The notes: generated by a model not told the origin, from the letters alone. Numbered from the stretch's first letter, positions 36,301-45,345 are shown. The stretch is DNA of 64,000 nt from Nicotiana tabacum (GCF_000715075.1 NC_134085.1:155648178-155712177); one strand, 5' to 3'. Numbers and translations: made by a program.

Positions 36301-39300
36301 GTTATTATAAACTCAATCAATCTTTAGATGCAAGATTTTTTGATCAATAATGATTGAGTTTTTGTTTAACTACTTCGACTACTATTAAAAACAACGGTAA
36401 GCTAAAACAAAGATAATTCAATGGTAAAAAGGTCTAGGTCAGTGATTTCTCCAATTGCTAGTTTAGGTCCTGACTCTTCCGCTATAATCTCGCCATAATA
36501 CTCTATGAGGATTAAGAGCTATGGGTTATCACAATTATCTCTCGATCAACTACAACAATTTACTTGAGCATTCTCTCGAACTACTCTAGCTGACAATAGT
36601 TATGCAACTCTAAAGTATCCCACCAAAGTTTTGTTATCTCTAAACCCACTTTTAAGTTCAAGTAATGAATCTCTTCAATTACCCAAAAGTGGTATTGTTC
36701 AACTGTTGTCTAAGCTAATACTCTTTCTCAAGCAATATAAGGTAGTTAGACACGATTAATCAAGGACCCATTCAATTAATCACCATACAAAACATAGTTG
36801 AACAATCATATCATAAATCCGGCTCGATTATAACAACTTGAGTCAAAACTTCAACCAATAATTGGTTCCATCAACCCTAGATAAGTATTTAGCTACTCAT
36901 AACAAAACAAGATAAAACTACTAAATTGTTCATAAAGTAAAATTGCAAGACTTAAAAGGAGATAGAAAAACTCTAATGTTTTGTTGATCTTCTCACACTT
37001 GTTCTTCCTCTAAAAGTAGTCTAAAATTAGCTTCCCCCTTCAGTTGGGCGAGTTTCTAAAGCTTAAAAGGGTTTTACAAAAGTTTCCCCGAAATTACACT
37101 TTGGTCCTCAAACTTCCAGCTGCGTGAACAGTGCACCGCGGTCGCGGCCAACCGCGGTCGACCGCAGTGAAAGCTGACCTTTCTGCCTCACTTCAGTAAC
37201 CTGTCGCGGTTCACCGCGGTGCCAACGCGGTCGCGGTGGCCTTCTTGCCCAGGCCATTTATGCTTCTTTGTGTTCGGGTACTTCTCGAGTGGGTGTTTCT
37301 TCACATTATCGCCTCCAAAACACTCTATGTTGCTTCCTCTCCTATAATATTCCCGGCTAAACAAAAGAACACTATTTAGAGCATTTTGTTGGCAATTTAT
37401 CTATAAAACAACAATAAAGTATGGTCATATTAAGGTGTAAATATCAACTATATCGCCTACTATCACAAGTATACGTAAATCATAGGAAAGATTAAAAACA
37501 AAAACTATAATTTTACGCTAGAGAAATATGAATTTTATTTTTTATTTTTCAGGCTGATGTATGTCACGCATACCAATTACTGAAGAAAGGAGGTCTGAAA
37601 GATGAAAACATCATCGTATTCATGTACGATGATATTGCTAACAATAGCGAGAACCCCAGACCTGGAGTCCTCATCAATAACCCACACGGTCAAGATGTTT
37701 ATCAAGGTGTTCCTAAGGTTTGTTTTTTTCTCTTTCGAGCTAAAATTCCTTAAATTTTATCCCCAAGATTATAACGTGTAATTGCTTATGAGTTTTTTTT
37801 TTGTTGAGGCAGGATTATGTGGGTGAAGATGTTAATGCTGACAATTTTTTCAATGTTATACTTGCCAACAAAAGTGGTATCACTAGGGGTAGTGGGAAAA
37901 TTTTGGACAGTGGCCCAAATGACAATATTTTCATCTATTATACTGATCATGGTGGCCCTGGAATTGTCTGTAAGTAGCTTCCTCGCATAATTTCTCTTTG
38001 TATTCCGCATAACTTTTGCCTAGTTTAATATGTTTGTTGTCACAATGGATTCACATACTAAATTGAAGTTTTACTTGTGGGAATTCCAAATTTTTTATTA
38101 TCATTCACTAATTTTGTTATCTTCAATATCACCTGGTGTTTATCATACTGGAAACTAATCAAAGTATTTGTTTCATGCTTTTGTTACAACTACCAGCAAT
38201 GCCAACTGGAATTGTCTATGCGAACGATCTGATTAACGTGTTGGAAAAGAAGCATGCTTCTGGGACATATAGTAAAATGGTAACTATCTTATGCCGGTCT
38301 TTACTATTTAAGTCCATCGTTTCGTTGGCACGAATTTTTTTATTCCAGTGAAACGTGTAGTCTAATTTTATGTTGGATGATGTTTCTAAATTTTTAGGTA
38401 TTTTACTTGGAAGCTTGTGAGTCGGGAAGCATGTTTGATGGTCTTCTTCCCGAAGGTCTAAATATCTATGTCACGACTGCATCAAAACCAGATGAAAACA
38501 GTTGGGGAACGTATTGTGGTTTGGGTCGTGGTGCTTGTTTAGTTGAGTGTCCTCCTCCCGAGTTTGACGGTGTTTGCTTGGGAGACTTGTACAGTGTTGC
38601 TTGGATGGAAGACAGGTATGCACAACTTTATTCTTGTCCCCTCGAGAGTCTGATTCAAGATTTAAACTTACAAGATGACATTTAAAATCATCTTTCGTTA
38701 ATTATGCCCAAACTGATTGCTGTTTGCAACTCTGAACAGTGATGTCCAAGATCGACAAACTTCAACGTTGGATAACCAGTATGACAGGGTAAGAGAGCTA
38801 GTAATACTTTCAACTAATGTATATTTGTAAGCAACTTGTTCAAAAACTTGAAGATCATAATATTGTCACAGGTTCAAATACTTTATGCTATATTGATTCA
38901 TGCTTTCTTGTATTGCCTGTTCTAAAGGAAAACTAATGATTTCATCATATGGACATGCTCAGATTGCATGCAGAACTGCAGCCAACCTAACATATGGTTC
39001 CCATGTCATGCAATATGGTGATATGGAGTTAAGTGTTGATGCTCTTTTCCAGTATATGGGTTCTGTTTCCACAAGCCATAGTCAAGCTCCCAGTCCCATG
39101 GCAGCTGCTCCCAGTCCCATGGATGCCGCGTCATTCTTGACATCCTCAGAAAATGTGAACCAACGTGACACTGAACTTTTCTACTTGACATCCAAAGTAT
39201 GTTGTTTTTTCTTCCTTGCCCACATGATTGATTCCGATTCATTTTAACTGGTCACTTGGTATGTGTGTTGCACGTATTATAAGATAGGAAAAAAACTGAT

Positions 39301-39762
39301 TCGATTTTTCTTAATGTTGACAGTACCAAGGTGCTCCTGAAGGCACTAACGAGGAATTTGCAGCTGATCGGAAGCTTAATGAGGTTGTAGCACAAAGAAG
39401 TCAAGTGGATAACAACGTAAAACGTCTTGGAGAGCTTCTGTTTGGAGTCGAAAAAGGTAATGAGGTGCTGCAGAGTGTTCGACCTGCTGGACAACCACTT
39501 GTTGACGATTGGGATTGCCTTAAATCCTATGTAAGTAGTCAACCTAATTATTAATATTTTGTGGTACTTTCTCTGTTACTTAGTTCGTTTGTTGAGAATG
39601 TGACTAGTCTTTACTCATGAATAGGTCAAGACATTCGAGGCACACTGTGGAAAATTAACCGCGTACGGGAAGAAACATGTACGTGGTATCGCCAACATAT
39701 GCAATGCTGGAATTGAGAATGAGGAGATGGTTGATGCAACTGCACAAGCATGTTCAGGTTAA
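24186..39762 (+). CDS. VPE: Legumain / vacuolar processing enzyme-like cysteine protease, nine exons
   Basis: Exons are 24186-24338, 37553-37717, 37813-37969, 38197-38279, 38398-38615, 38740-38788, 38963-39196, 39324-39530 and 39625-39762. All introns are GT-AG, phases are consistent, and the joined frame is 467 codons plus TAA; nine exons is the usual plant VPE number. Family C13 legumains cleave after Asn or Asp in the vacuole, mature storage and defence proteins and take part in cell death. Visible residues: signal peptide about 1-19; NYRHQ with Asn47 and Arg49; catalytic His152 in YTDHGGPG; catalytic Cys193 in [21 protein letters not shown]-terminal prodomain from about 345. Odd points are two extra Cys in the proline-rich loop (226-246), a duplicated linker (317-330) and a 13.2-kb intron 1 holding an Athila-type element. 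It is probably functional if intron 1 is spliced. Confidence 0.93.
24339..25391 (+). other. VPE intron 1, part upstream of the Athila insertion
   Basis: AT-rich intron sequence without a gene. About 24725-25005 contains imperfect repeats of phrases such as AAATTCTGATGATCACC and AGAATTTTG in both orientations, perhaps an old non-autonomous transposon; I could not define its ends. Without the 12-kb insertion, intron 1 would be about 1.14 kb. Confidence 0.6.
25392..25396 (+). other. Target site duplication, left copy
   Basis: TAAGT immediately precedes the TG of the left LTR. The right counterpart at 37466-37470 is CAAGT, one mismatch, consistent with a 5-bp duplication that has since mutated. 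Confidence 0.7.
25397..26670 (-). repeat. 3' LTR of Athila-type element
   Basis: Starts TGATAACGCCC and ends ACTATCA on the + strand. By eye it aligns end to end with 36183-37465, with scattered substitutions. It contains a CG-rich cluster of ACCGCGGT sites at about 26350-26445 in otherwise AT-rich sequence. Confidence 0.93.
26671..26686 (-). promoter_or_regulatory. Polypurine tract of Athila-type element
   Basis: On the minus strand TTTAAGTGTGGGGTGT lies directly before the 3' LTR. The purine-rich core GTGTGGGGTGT is in the expected place for plus-strand priming. Confidence 0.7.
26687..28366 (-). other. Non-coding 3' internal region of the Athila-type element
   Basis: No open frame with recognisable similarity on either strand; the frames at 26764-26970 and 27334-27615 have none. 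CCCCACAC phrases recur (near 26675, 27393 and 28290), which are GTGTGGGG polypurine-like copies on the element's coding strand. Confidence 0.5.
28367..29536 (-). pseudogene. 3' ORF of the Athila-type element, plant-transposon-protein-like, one in-frame stop
   Basis: A 390-codon minus-strand frame beginning at 29536 is interrupted by a single TAA at 29030-29032; both halves are in the same frame. The first half has a Ser/Gly-rich start and a conserved-looking segment ([40 protein letters not shown]). The second half has [19 protein letters not shown], a highly acidic run around 28620-28680 and a probable coiled coil near the end ([15 protein letters not shown]). From memory it resembles the uncharacterised plant domain labelled putative plant transposon protein (PF20167). 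I see no convincing envelope features such as a signal peptide or transmembrane pair. The function is unknown. Confidence 0.65.
29537..30468 (-). other. Spacer between integrase and the 3' ORF of the Athila-type element
   Basis: Non-coding. Contains purine-rich low complexity (29930-30070) and a CG-rich cluster at 30195-30350 with repeated CCGCGGT and CACCGCGG. It resembles, in inverted orientation, the cluster inside the LTRs, including the neighbouring CTGAGGCAGAA phrase. Confidence 0.6.
30469..31527 (-). pseudogene. pol: Athila-type integrase, long open segment
   Basis: 352 codons open. The zinc-finger end is [11 protein letters not shown]. The DDE core shows the Asp in MCGIDFMGP, the Asp in [10 protein letters not shown] and the Glu in [13 protein letters not shown]. 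The C-terminal domain continues with [20 protein letters not shown] and SRWSGPFRV. Integrase joins cDNA ends to chromosomal DNA. This is the best-preserved module of the element. The upstream zinc-binding His pair is in the neighbouring broken frame (31558-31794). Confidence 0.9.
31558..32154 (-). pseudogene. pol: Athila-type RNase H and linker to integrase
   Basis: RNase H blocks are [38 protein letters not shown] and [16 protein letters not shown]. The linker follows ([34 protein letters not shown]), then [11 protein letters not shown] with the integrase His/Cys region. Stops near 31947 and 31557 and a break near 31800-31880 disrupt the frame. Confidence 0.85.
32170..33306 (-). pseudogene. 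pol: Athila-type reverse transcriptase
   Basis: 378 open codons. RT motifs seen in order are [68 protein letters not shown], catalytic FMDD ([12 protein letters not shown]), then the connection ([13 protein letters not shown]) and the start of RNase H ([17 protein letters not shown]). The frame ends at a stop near 32168, where RNase H continues. It polymerises element cDNA. Confidence 0.9.
33257..33604 (-). pseudogene. pol: Athila-type protease-RT linker
   Basis: A frame upstream of and overlapping RT contains an acidic stretch and [21 protein letters not shown] followed by [11 protein letters not shown]. This matches the usual Athila segment just before RT, in which the chain continues into RT. 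Here the frame shifts just after [10 protein letters not shown]. Confidence 0.7.
33709..34212 (-). pseudogene. pol: Athila-type aspartic protease region
   Basis: Contains [21 protein letters not shown], the DLGA(S) active-site form typical of Athila-lineage proteases, followed by a conserved hydrophobic segment ([20 protein letters not shown]). The N-terminal part ([24 protein letters not shown]) is the usual gag-protease connector. Confidence 0.85.
34213..36048 (-). pseudogene. gag: Athila-type gag, several broken segments
   Basis: The N-terminal segment (36048-35563) carries [17 protein letters not shown] and a capsid-like stretch ([30 protein letters not shown]). The next segment (35632-35390) shows the Retrotrans_gag signature ([36 protein letters not shown]). 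Further segments at 35194-34916 and 34681-34319 are Gln/Thr-rich linker sequence. Frame changes near 35600 and 35390, and several stops after that, disable it. Gag forms the virus-like particle. Confidence 0.85.
36160..36177 (-). other. Primer-binding site, tRNA-Asp type
   Basis: On the minus strand TGGCGCTGTTGCCGGGGA lies five bases inside the 5' LTR. It matches the 3' end of plant tRNA-Asp except for one base, the primer known for Athila elements. Confidence 0.85.
36183..37465 (-). repeat. 5' LTR of Athila-type element
   Basis: Starts TGATAACACCC and ends ACTATCA, collinear with 25397-26670. The CG-rich cluster lies at 37135-37235 and includes one short addition relative to the other LTR (GTGCCAACGCGG). 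Confidence 0.93.
37553..37717 (+). CDS. VPE: VPE exon 2
   Basis: Residues 52-106, beginning [20 protein letters not shown] and continuing with [18 protein letters not shown] and the [11 protein letters not shown] end. This is one of the most conserved stretches of plant legumains. It is preceded by a pyrimidine tract and CAG acceptor only 82 bases after the right LTR of the Athila-type element. Confidence 0.93.
37813..37969 (+). CDS. VPE: VPE exon 3: catalytic histidine
   Basis: Residues 107-158 plus the first base of 159. [19 protein letters not shown] is followed by the active-site block [12 protein letters not shown]. The exon ends in phase 1 at TCT|GTAAGT. The GGPG stretch is the form usual in hydrolase-type enzymes rather than peptide ligases. 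Confidence 0.92.
38197..38279 (+). CDS. VPE: VPE exon 4
   Basis: Completes Ser159 and encodes residues 160-186 ([20 protein letters not shown], then SGTYSKM). Plant enzymes usually have Gly where Ser159 stands, before MPT. Confidence 0.9.
38398..38615 (+). CDS. VPE: VPE exon 5: catalytic cysteine and expanded loop
   Basis: Residues 187-258. [15 protein letters not shown] contains catalytic Cys193. After WGTYC (Cys226) comes a loop with Cys233 and Cys237 and a Pro-Pro-Pro before [13 protein letters not shown] (Cys246). The loop between Cys226 and Cys246 is 19 residues; I recall about 13 in typical plant VPEs, which lack the two internal Cys. Confidence 0.92.
38740..38788 (+). CDS. VPE: VPE exon 6 (mini-exon)
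   Basis: 49 bp completing Ser259 and encoding [16 protein letters not shown]. The short exon at this place is normal for plant VPE genes. The donor GG|GTAAGA is chosen because it keeps the frame and aligns QYDR with the usual QYEL of the family. Confidence 0.88.
38963..39196 (+). CDS. VPE: VPE exon 7: end of catalytic domain and linker
   Basis: Residues 276-353. Contains [20 protein letters not shown], then a Ser/Pro/Ala/Met linker with a 21-bp tandem duplication (39086-39106 and 39107-39127). Asn339 and Asn341 in SENVNQRD are candidate self-processing sites, and there is a potential glycosylation site at NLT (283-285). The acceptor at 38961 was chosen to keep phase 0. Confidence 0.9.
39324..39530 (+). 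CDS. VPE: VPE exon 8: prodomain
   Basis: Residues 354-422, [20 protein letters not shown] followed by a helical segment, ending DDWDCLKSY. This is the start of the death-domain-like C-terminal prodomain that covers the active site until acid activation. Confidence 0.92.
39625..39762 (+). CDS. VPE: VPE exon 9: prodomain end and stop
   Basis: Residues 423-467, [20 protein letters not shown] then [10 protein letters not shown] and a short C-terminus ending ACSG before TAA (39760-39762). The conserved Cys residues of the prodomain are present. Confidence 0.92.
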   Translation, partial: VKTFEAHCGKLTAYGKKHVRGIANICNAGIENEEMVDATAQACSG

Positions 39763-39861
39763 TTAGTAGAGGGTACTCCCGGTGAAAAGATCAATAAGTA
39801 TATGTTTGGCCAGTTTCTGTCATGGCTGCAACATTTCACTTTGAATAGATAGCAACAATGA

Positions 39862-39867
39862 AATAAA
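39862..39867 (+). terminator. VPE: Candidate polyadenylation signal of VPE
   Basis: AATAAA lies 100 bases after the stop codon, a normal distance for a plant 3' untranslated region. Confidence 0.55.
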
Positions 39868-41035
39868 AGCACATCTTGAGAATAAGTCAAATAGGAACTT
39901 CTGAAGTGTTCGGATATGTGATTCTTGTCCTTTTTATCTGAACGAATTTGAATCGAAATCATGAATGAAGAAATAAGCCAAACACACAAAAAGTTTTGAA
40001 TTTTGAGAAAGTATGAATGTTTTGTCTTTTTCACATTTGACAAACCGTCATAATTATCCCAAATTGTAAGAGAAAAGGTAGGAACATAAGCAGAAACAAT
40101 TGGCGTAATTTAAAAATTTGTGTAGAAATAGCTTTGACACGTAACTTTGGTGCCCAAGTCTTGCCAAAATTAACAAAACTTGTCTTATTCACAAGTAATA
40201 CCGAACAAAGCATAATTTTGAGACAAATTATCCGCAAAGTTCCGCCGGATGGATAACTTGTACAAATTGTTGACCTCAAGTTATGTCGGATTGGCAAAAT
40301 TATATATATTATTCAATTGTTTACAAGTTTTTCTGGACATACAAGACTTTTTACTATCATTATTCTATCAATCTTTTTAACTTTTTACGAGCTTTGATGG
40401 ATAATATATTGACAAAACTTGCATCTGTTATTCAACTATAACAACGGCCAACGAACTCTGGGAATTGCAACTGCCATAACTTCATCTTAATTATGCCCAA
40501 CTTGGCATTGCAAATGCCATATTTTCATACGAAAATGCCTTCGATCCCACCAAAACTTTAGACTTCGCTGAAGCCGCAAAAGAAGAATTCAGTATAAGCA
40601 GAAATGCGTATACCAACCACAATTATGAAGTTTCTTAGCCTTCAATACGTCTACTTAATCCAAACTTATTGATTGGATATGCATTAATTGTAAAGGAACC
40701 AATCATATAATGCATGCCTTTATCAAGATAAAAGTCGCAAAGTAAATTTCTAAATGATATACAACAACGTGTCCTTCAAGTAACTATCTATTAGTTGTGT
40801 CTCGTCGCCCTATATTTGAGCTAAATTGGAGGAGGAGGAGGAGATATATGCCGCTGGGTCTATATTTGCTCAACTTTTAAAAATAAAACAAAAATTAAAC
40901 ACCAGTTCTTGAAAATGACAGCAGATGGAATTTTCCATTCAAACAAACTTTGCACAAGTACTTGAATCCAATATTCCAGTGCACCAACACAATTTTATAA
41001 CAAATTAATTTCACTTTGTTTTGCATCTTACCAAT
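39868..41035. other. Intergenic sequence after VPE
   Basis: AT-rich with only short open frames lacking recognisable similarity on either strand. I see no gene or RNA. Confidence 0.5.
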
Positions 41036-41297
41036 TGTTGGTGGTGTATCCTCTAAAAATGCAACGAAAAACTAAGTACAGTTGGACTTACATTGGGATG
41101 TACATTTGGACTTTGTAATTAATAGTTTAGTCAGATATACATTTGAGCTTGTATATATACATTTGAGAATCCGGATTTGAGACCTATGGGTCATTATGTA
41201 AAAATATCAGAAAGTCTTTTTCTCTCTGGAACCTTCTTCCTCTCGTTTAGATTTCCAATTTGTTCACCATTTTTGCTTGATCTCATACAATCTAACA
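41036..41297 (+). repeat. 5' LTR of the Copia remnant
   Basis: TGTTGGTGG start and TCTAACA end, about 262 bp, immediately followed by the primer site. The short length is typical of several plant Copia lineages. The left border is inferred from the TG and was not verified against a second LTR. Confidence 0.65.
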
Positions 41298-41309
41298 TGG
41301 TATCAGAGC
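41298..41309 (+). other. Primer-binding site, initiator tRNA-Met
   Basis: TGGTATCAGAGC directly follows the LTR, the classical primer site of plant Copia elements. Confidence 0.9.
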
Positions 41310-41699
41310 ATTATCATCAAAGATCCAATGTATTTTTCGATTTATAGTACCTTAATTCCCCTGTTTCTTCCTATTTCCAGAAAATTCGAAAACCTAGTTT
41401 CTTCCTTTCCAATTTTTTCGAAGATTCTAGCCAAATTTTATGATGAATCCAGTGTTTTTCGAAGCTTATTGTGACTGAAATTCGTGATTTAGCGGCTGTT
41501 TTCTTCAAATTTTGGATTGAAATTGTGGTTGCTCGGTGGTACTCAACAGCGACGAGTTCGGTTTTGCCGATTTATTGGTTCTGTTGTTCGAAGAATTCTT
41601 TCGTTGTTTTGGTAATTTTTCTTACTTCAACTCATTCATTTCACAGGTTTCTTTGAGATTTTATCGTCTATGCCCTAGTTTTTCTCTTTACTCGTGGAA

Positions 41700-42470
41700 A
41701 AAAATGAAAATGTTGCAGCCGCCTCTGAAATCGGCCCTAACTCTCCTACTTTTACTCAAACTGATTTTATTTTACCTCCTTCTCACCCACTCTATCTTCA
41801 TCCTTCTGACAATCCTGGTACTGTTCTCGGGACAAAATAATTCAATGGGGACTGTTATGGAGCCTAGAGAAGAGGCATTATCATAGCTTTGGGGGCAAAG
41901 AAGAAATTAGGATTCATTAATGGGAGCTATGTCCAACCCTCCCTCGATTCTCCTTTGTTTGAACACTGGGAATAGTGTAATAAATAACATGATAATCAGT
42001 TGGATTCTTAATTCCTTAGACCCCGATATTTCACAAAGTGTTATATACTCTAAGTCTGCTAAGAGACTATGGGATAAATTGAACCAAAGGTATGGGCAAG
42101 CAAATGGTGCTAAGATGTATGAAGTTCAAAAAGACCTAAGCACTATATTTCAAGGTTCTTCTGATGTAGGAAGTTATTTCACTAGGGTTAAAAGACTCCA
42201 GGATGAAATGGAGTCACTTGATGCTGATTCCTTTTGTGTTTGCGAATGCAAATGTGGAGGTAAACACAAAATGATCAAAAGGATGGAAAATCAGAAATTG
42301 ATGCAGTTTTTGATGGGTTTGAATGAGGTATTCAACAATGCTAGAGGAAATATTCTGATGATGCAGCCACTTCCTGAAGTTGGCAAGGCTTATTCTCTGG
42401 TTGTTCAAGACTAGAAGCAGCGAGGGATTCACAATGTATTTGGTTTTTAATCTGACTCTGAAGCTTTTTC
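41700..42470 (+). pseudogene. gag: Copia gag, disrupted
   Basis: The first part, read in the frame beginning at about 41706, gives NPGTVL before a stop and a GFINGSY block near 41910, both usual in plant Copia gag. The second part is open from 41920 to 42414: WILNSLDPDISQSVIYSKSA, LWDKLNQRYGQANGAKMYEV, FTRVKRLQDEMES and the NNARGNILMMQPLPEVGKAY block. It ends at TAG in VVQD*. Several early stops separate the two parts. Confidence 0.85.
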
Positions 42471-42596
42471 TGCTAGGTCTAACGGTCCTACATATACTCC
42501 AAAACCACCACAAACCACAAATTTCACACAGATATATATATTTTTAACAATCTAAATCCAAGTTTCAACAATCAGGAGAGAGGATATGATCCAAAA

Positions 42597-43268
42597 ATGC
42601 CATATTGTAGATATTGTAAAAAGCCAGGACATGTAATTGAGAAGTGCTATAAGTTACATGGATTTCCACGACCTTCAAAATCAGGGAACAAGAATATCCG
42701 AGTTGCTGCACATGTCCATTCATCTTCTGATGCTAAGCCTAACAGGTCTTATGACAATAACATCAATATTGCCAACACCATCATACCTGATCAATACAAG
42801 CAGCACATGACTATCCTTCAACATATTCAAGTTGGTTCTAATGATTCTCAAAGCCAATTTGCCACAGCTAATTTTGCAGGTATTTTTGCTTCATCTGCCC
42901 ATCTGATGAGTTGTGGTAATTGTACTTGTTTAAGTAGTGTTCTAACTTCTGAAACCTGGATACTAGATTCTGGAACATCAGTTCACATGACATTTAACAA
43001 ATATTCGCTTACAAATATAACAACTTTATATGTTCCCTACCTCATCACATTACCCAATGGGTATAAAGTCAAAGTGACCACAATTGGTTCTGTCAAATTA
43101 AACTCTTCAGTCATTTTGTCCAAGGTGCTATATGTGCCTACTTTTAAATACAATCTCATTTTAGTCCATAAGTTATTAGTTGATACTTTATCATTGCTAT
43201 GTTTTTCTCAACATGCATGTTTTCTACTACATGGCCCTTCTCTGAGGATGCCATTGATACTTGGTAAG
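42597..43268 (+). pseudogene. pol: Copia gag zinc knuckle and protease
   Basis: CRYCKKPGHVIEKC at about 42606-42647 is a C-X2-C-X4-H-X4-C zinc knuckle followed by YKLHGFPRP. The aspartic protease active site is WILDSGTSVHMT near 42957-42992, and a later block is SKVLYVPTFKYNLI. The chain is interrupted at LILGK by the LTR insertion at 43269. Confidence 0.88.
43264..43268 (+). other. Target site duplication of the solo LTR, left copy
   Basis: GTAAG lies before the LTR; ATAAG lies after it (46222-46226). One base differs. The Copia reading continues across the duplication (LGK on the left, KMIEG on the right). Confidence 0.75.
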
Positions 43269-44104
43269 TGTCACAACCCAAAATCTCACCCATCGTGATG
43301 ACGCCTATCGTGGTACAAGGAAAGCCTCAACTCAACATCTCAACACAGAACTTTTAAATAAAGGTGGAAGTAGTTAATATTAAATAAAATCTTTTAGAGC
43401 AGAATATAACTCCAAAAATACTAGACAATCCATCCCCAAAACTCAGTGTCACTGAGTGCATGAGCATTTAAATGATAACAACATCCGATTGATAAAACAC
43501 TGTCTGAAAATATAGAACAGTAGAATATGAAAGGAAAGGATAGTCAAGGTCAGCGAACGCCATGCAGGTACCTTAATAGTCTCATGAGTCTGACTCCTCA
43601 ATTAGCAACCGCCATGACTAGAAGTGTCTCCATCTATACACGAGGTACAGGGGATAACGTGAGTACACCAACTCAGTAAGTAACAGAAATAAATAAGGAA
43701 GTGATAAGTAGTGACGAGCTATGCAAATACAATTATCTAAATAACTTTCAAATAAGAGTAGTCATACTTTTAATTTAACAGTTTAAGTCACATCCGTACG
43801 TACTCAATAAACCAGATATCAAATTTGACTGAGCAGTAAATAATATCTTCCAATAATTTTCAAAACAGTGATATGACATCTGCGATGCAACAGTAATGAA
43901 GTAAATGTATTTTCTCAGAATAACAGTCACTTTGTCCTCCCATTCACTCCAACCTCGCAATCACTCATTTCTCATATTCAATCATTCCTTCCAGTCTCGC
44001 AGTACTCGGCACTCGCACTCAGCAATCGCACTCAGCAGGTACCCGCGCTCACTAGGGGTGTGTACAGACTCCGGAGGGGCTCTTTCACCCCAAGCGCTAT
44101 AAAC

Positions 44105-44275
44105 TGCACGGACAACTCACGTGCTGCACGGACAACTCACGTGCTACAATAATATAGTATCTGGATCCGCACGGATAACTCACGTGTTGCATAGACAACT
44201 CACATGCTACAATATAATATCTGGATCCGCAGGGACAACTCACATGCTACACAGACAACTCACGTGCTATAATAT
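44105..44275. repeat. Repeats containing CACGTG boxes inside the solo LTR
   Basis: Units of GACAACTCACGTGCT alternate with a spacer containing ATCTGGATCCGCA. Perfect CACGTG occurs at 44118, 44138, 44181 and 44261, with CACATG variants between them. Confidence 0.8.
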
Positions 44276-45239
44276 CAATAACCTCACAACTAGGCCCTCG
44301 ACCTCACTCAGTTATCAATCTCTCCAGTCTCTCGGGCTCTCAAAAATCATATAAACAACCCAAACAGAGGGAATGTCATGTATCAACAATGAACAGTAAG
44401 AGACGGAGGTGTAATAAGCAAAAAAAGCTATGACTGAGTACAAAACAATAATTAGCAGCTAATTCAGCAAGTACACGACCTCACAGGTCTCAGCAGTGAT
44501 CACATAAGGCCTAAACATGTTTTCTAACATGAAGTACAATCAATTTCTATAAAAATAGAGGAAACATGTATTAAACAGTAGGCCAATTAATTTCACAGTC
44601 TCGCGGGACGGACCAAGTCACAATCTCTACGGTACACGCTCACACGCCCGTCACCTAGCATGTGTGTCACCTCCAAAATAGTCATACAACACAATGTCCG
44701 GGGTTTCATACCCTCAGGACCAGATTTATAACCGTTAGTTACCTCAATCCAAGAAAAAATCCTACTATGTAATGCCTTTGCCTCTCAAATCAACCTCCGA
44801 GTTCCTCGAATCTAGCCACAATAATTCGATTAAGTCAATAAAAAATATAGGAATTAATTCCACATGGAATTCTACATTTTCCATTAAAAATTCGAAATTG
44901 CACTAAAAATTCGCCCGTGGGGCCCACGTATCGGAATTCGACGAAAGTTGTGAAATATGAAACCTCATCCAACCCCGAGTCTAACCATACCAAAATTATT
45001 AAATTTCGATGATATTTCGACCCTCAAATCCTCGAATCTATCCAAGAGGGTTTTCAAACTCTTCCAACTAAATTCACAGATTTAATATCAAACTAGTAAT
45101 AGATTCGGGTAATCTAACCAAAATTAAGTTAAGAACACTTACCCCGTTGTTTTCTCTGAAAATCTTCCGAAAATCGCCTCTCCCCGAGCTCCAATTTGGT
45201 AAAAATGGAAAATGGGACAATTTTCGGAACTTAACATTC

Positions 45240-45345
45240 TGTCCAGAAAATTTTGGGTACTGTTCACGGAGTACTGTTCAAGGATACTGTTCACGGGGTA
45301 CTATTCACGGGTACTGTTTATGGGTACTGTTCACATGCTGTAAAA
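45240..45345. repeat. 15-18 bp minisatellite with GTACTGTTCACGG unit
   Basis: Six to seven imperfect copies of TACTGTTCACGG occur in a row inside the solo LTR, all in the same orientation. Confidence 0.8.

Larger units (their letters stand above)
25397..37465 (-). mobile_element. Athila-type Gypsy retrotransposon in VPE intron 1
   Basis: 12.07 kb, antisense to the host gene. LTRs (about 1.28 kb) start TGATAAC and end CTATCA. The primer site matches tRNA-Asp, as is known for Athila. Gag, protease (DLGA type), RT, RNase H and integrase follow on the minus strand, then a 3' reading frame of the kind that occupies the env-like position in Athila elements. Frames are broken in gag and between the pol modules, but RT and integrase are long and open, which suggests a moderate age. 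TSD-like TAAGT/CAAGT flanks it. Confidence 0.92.
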
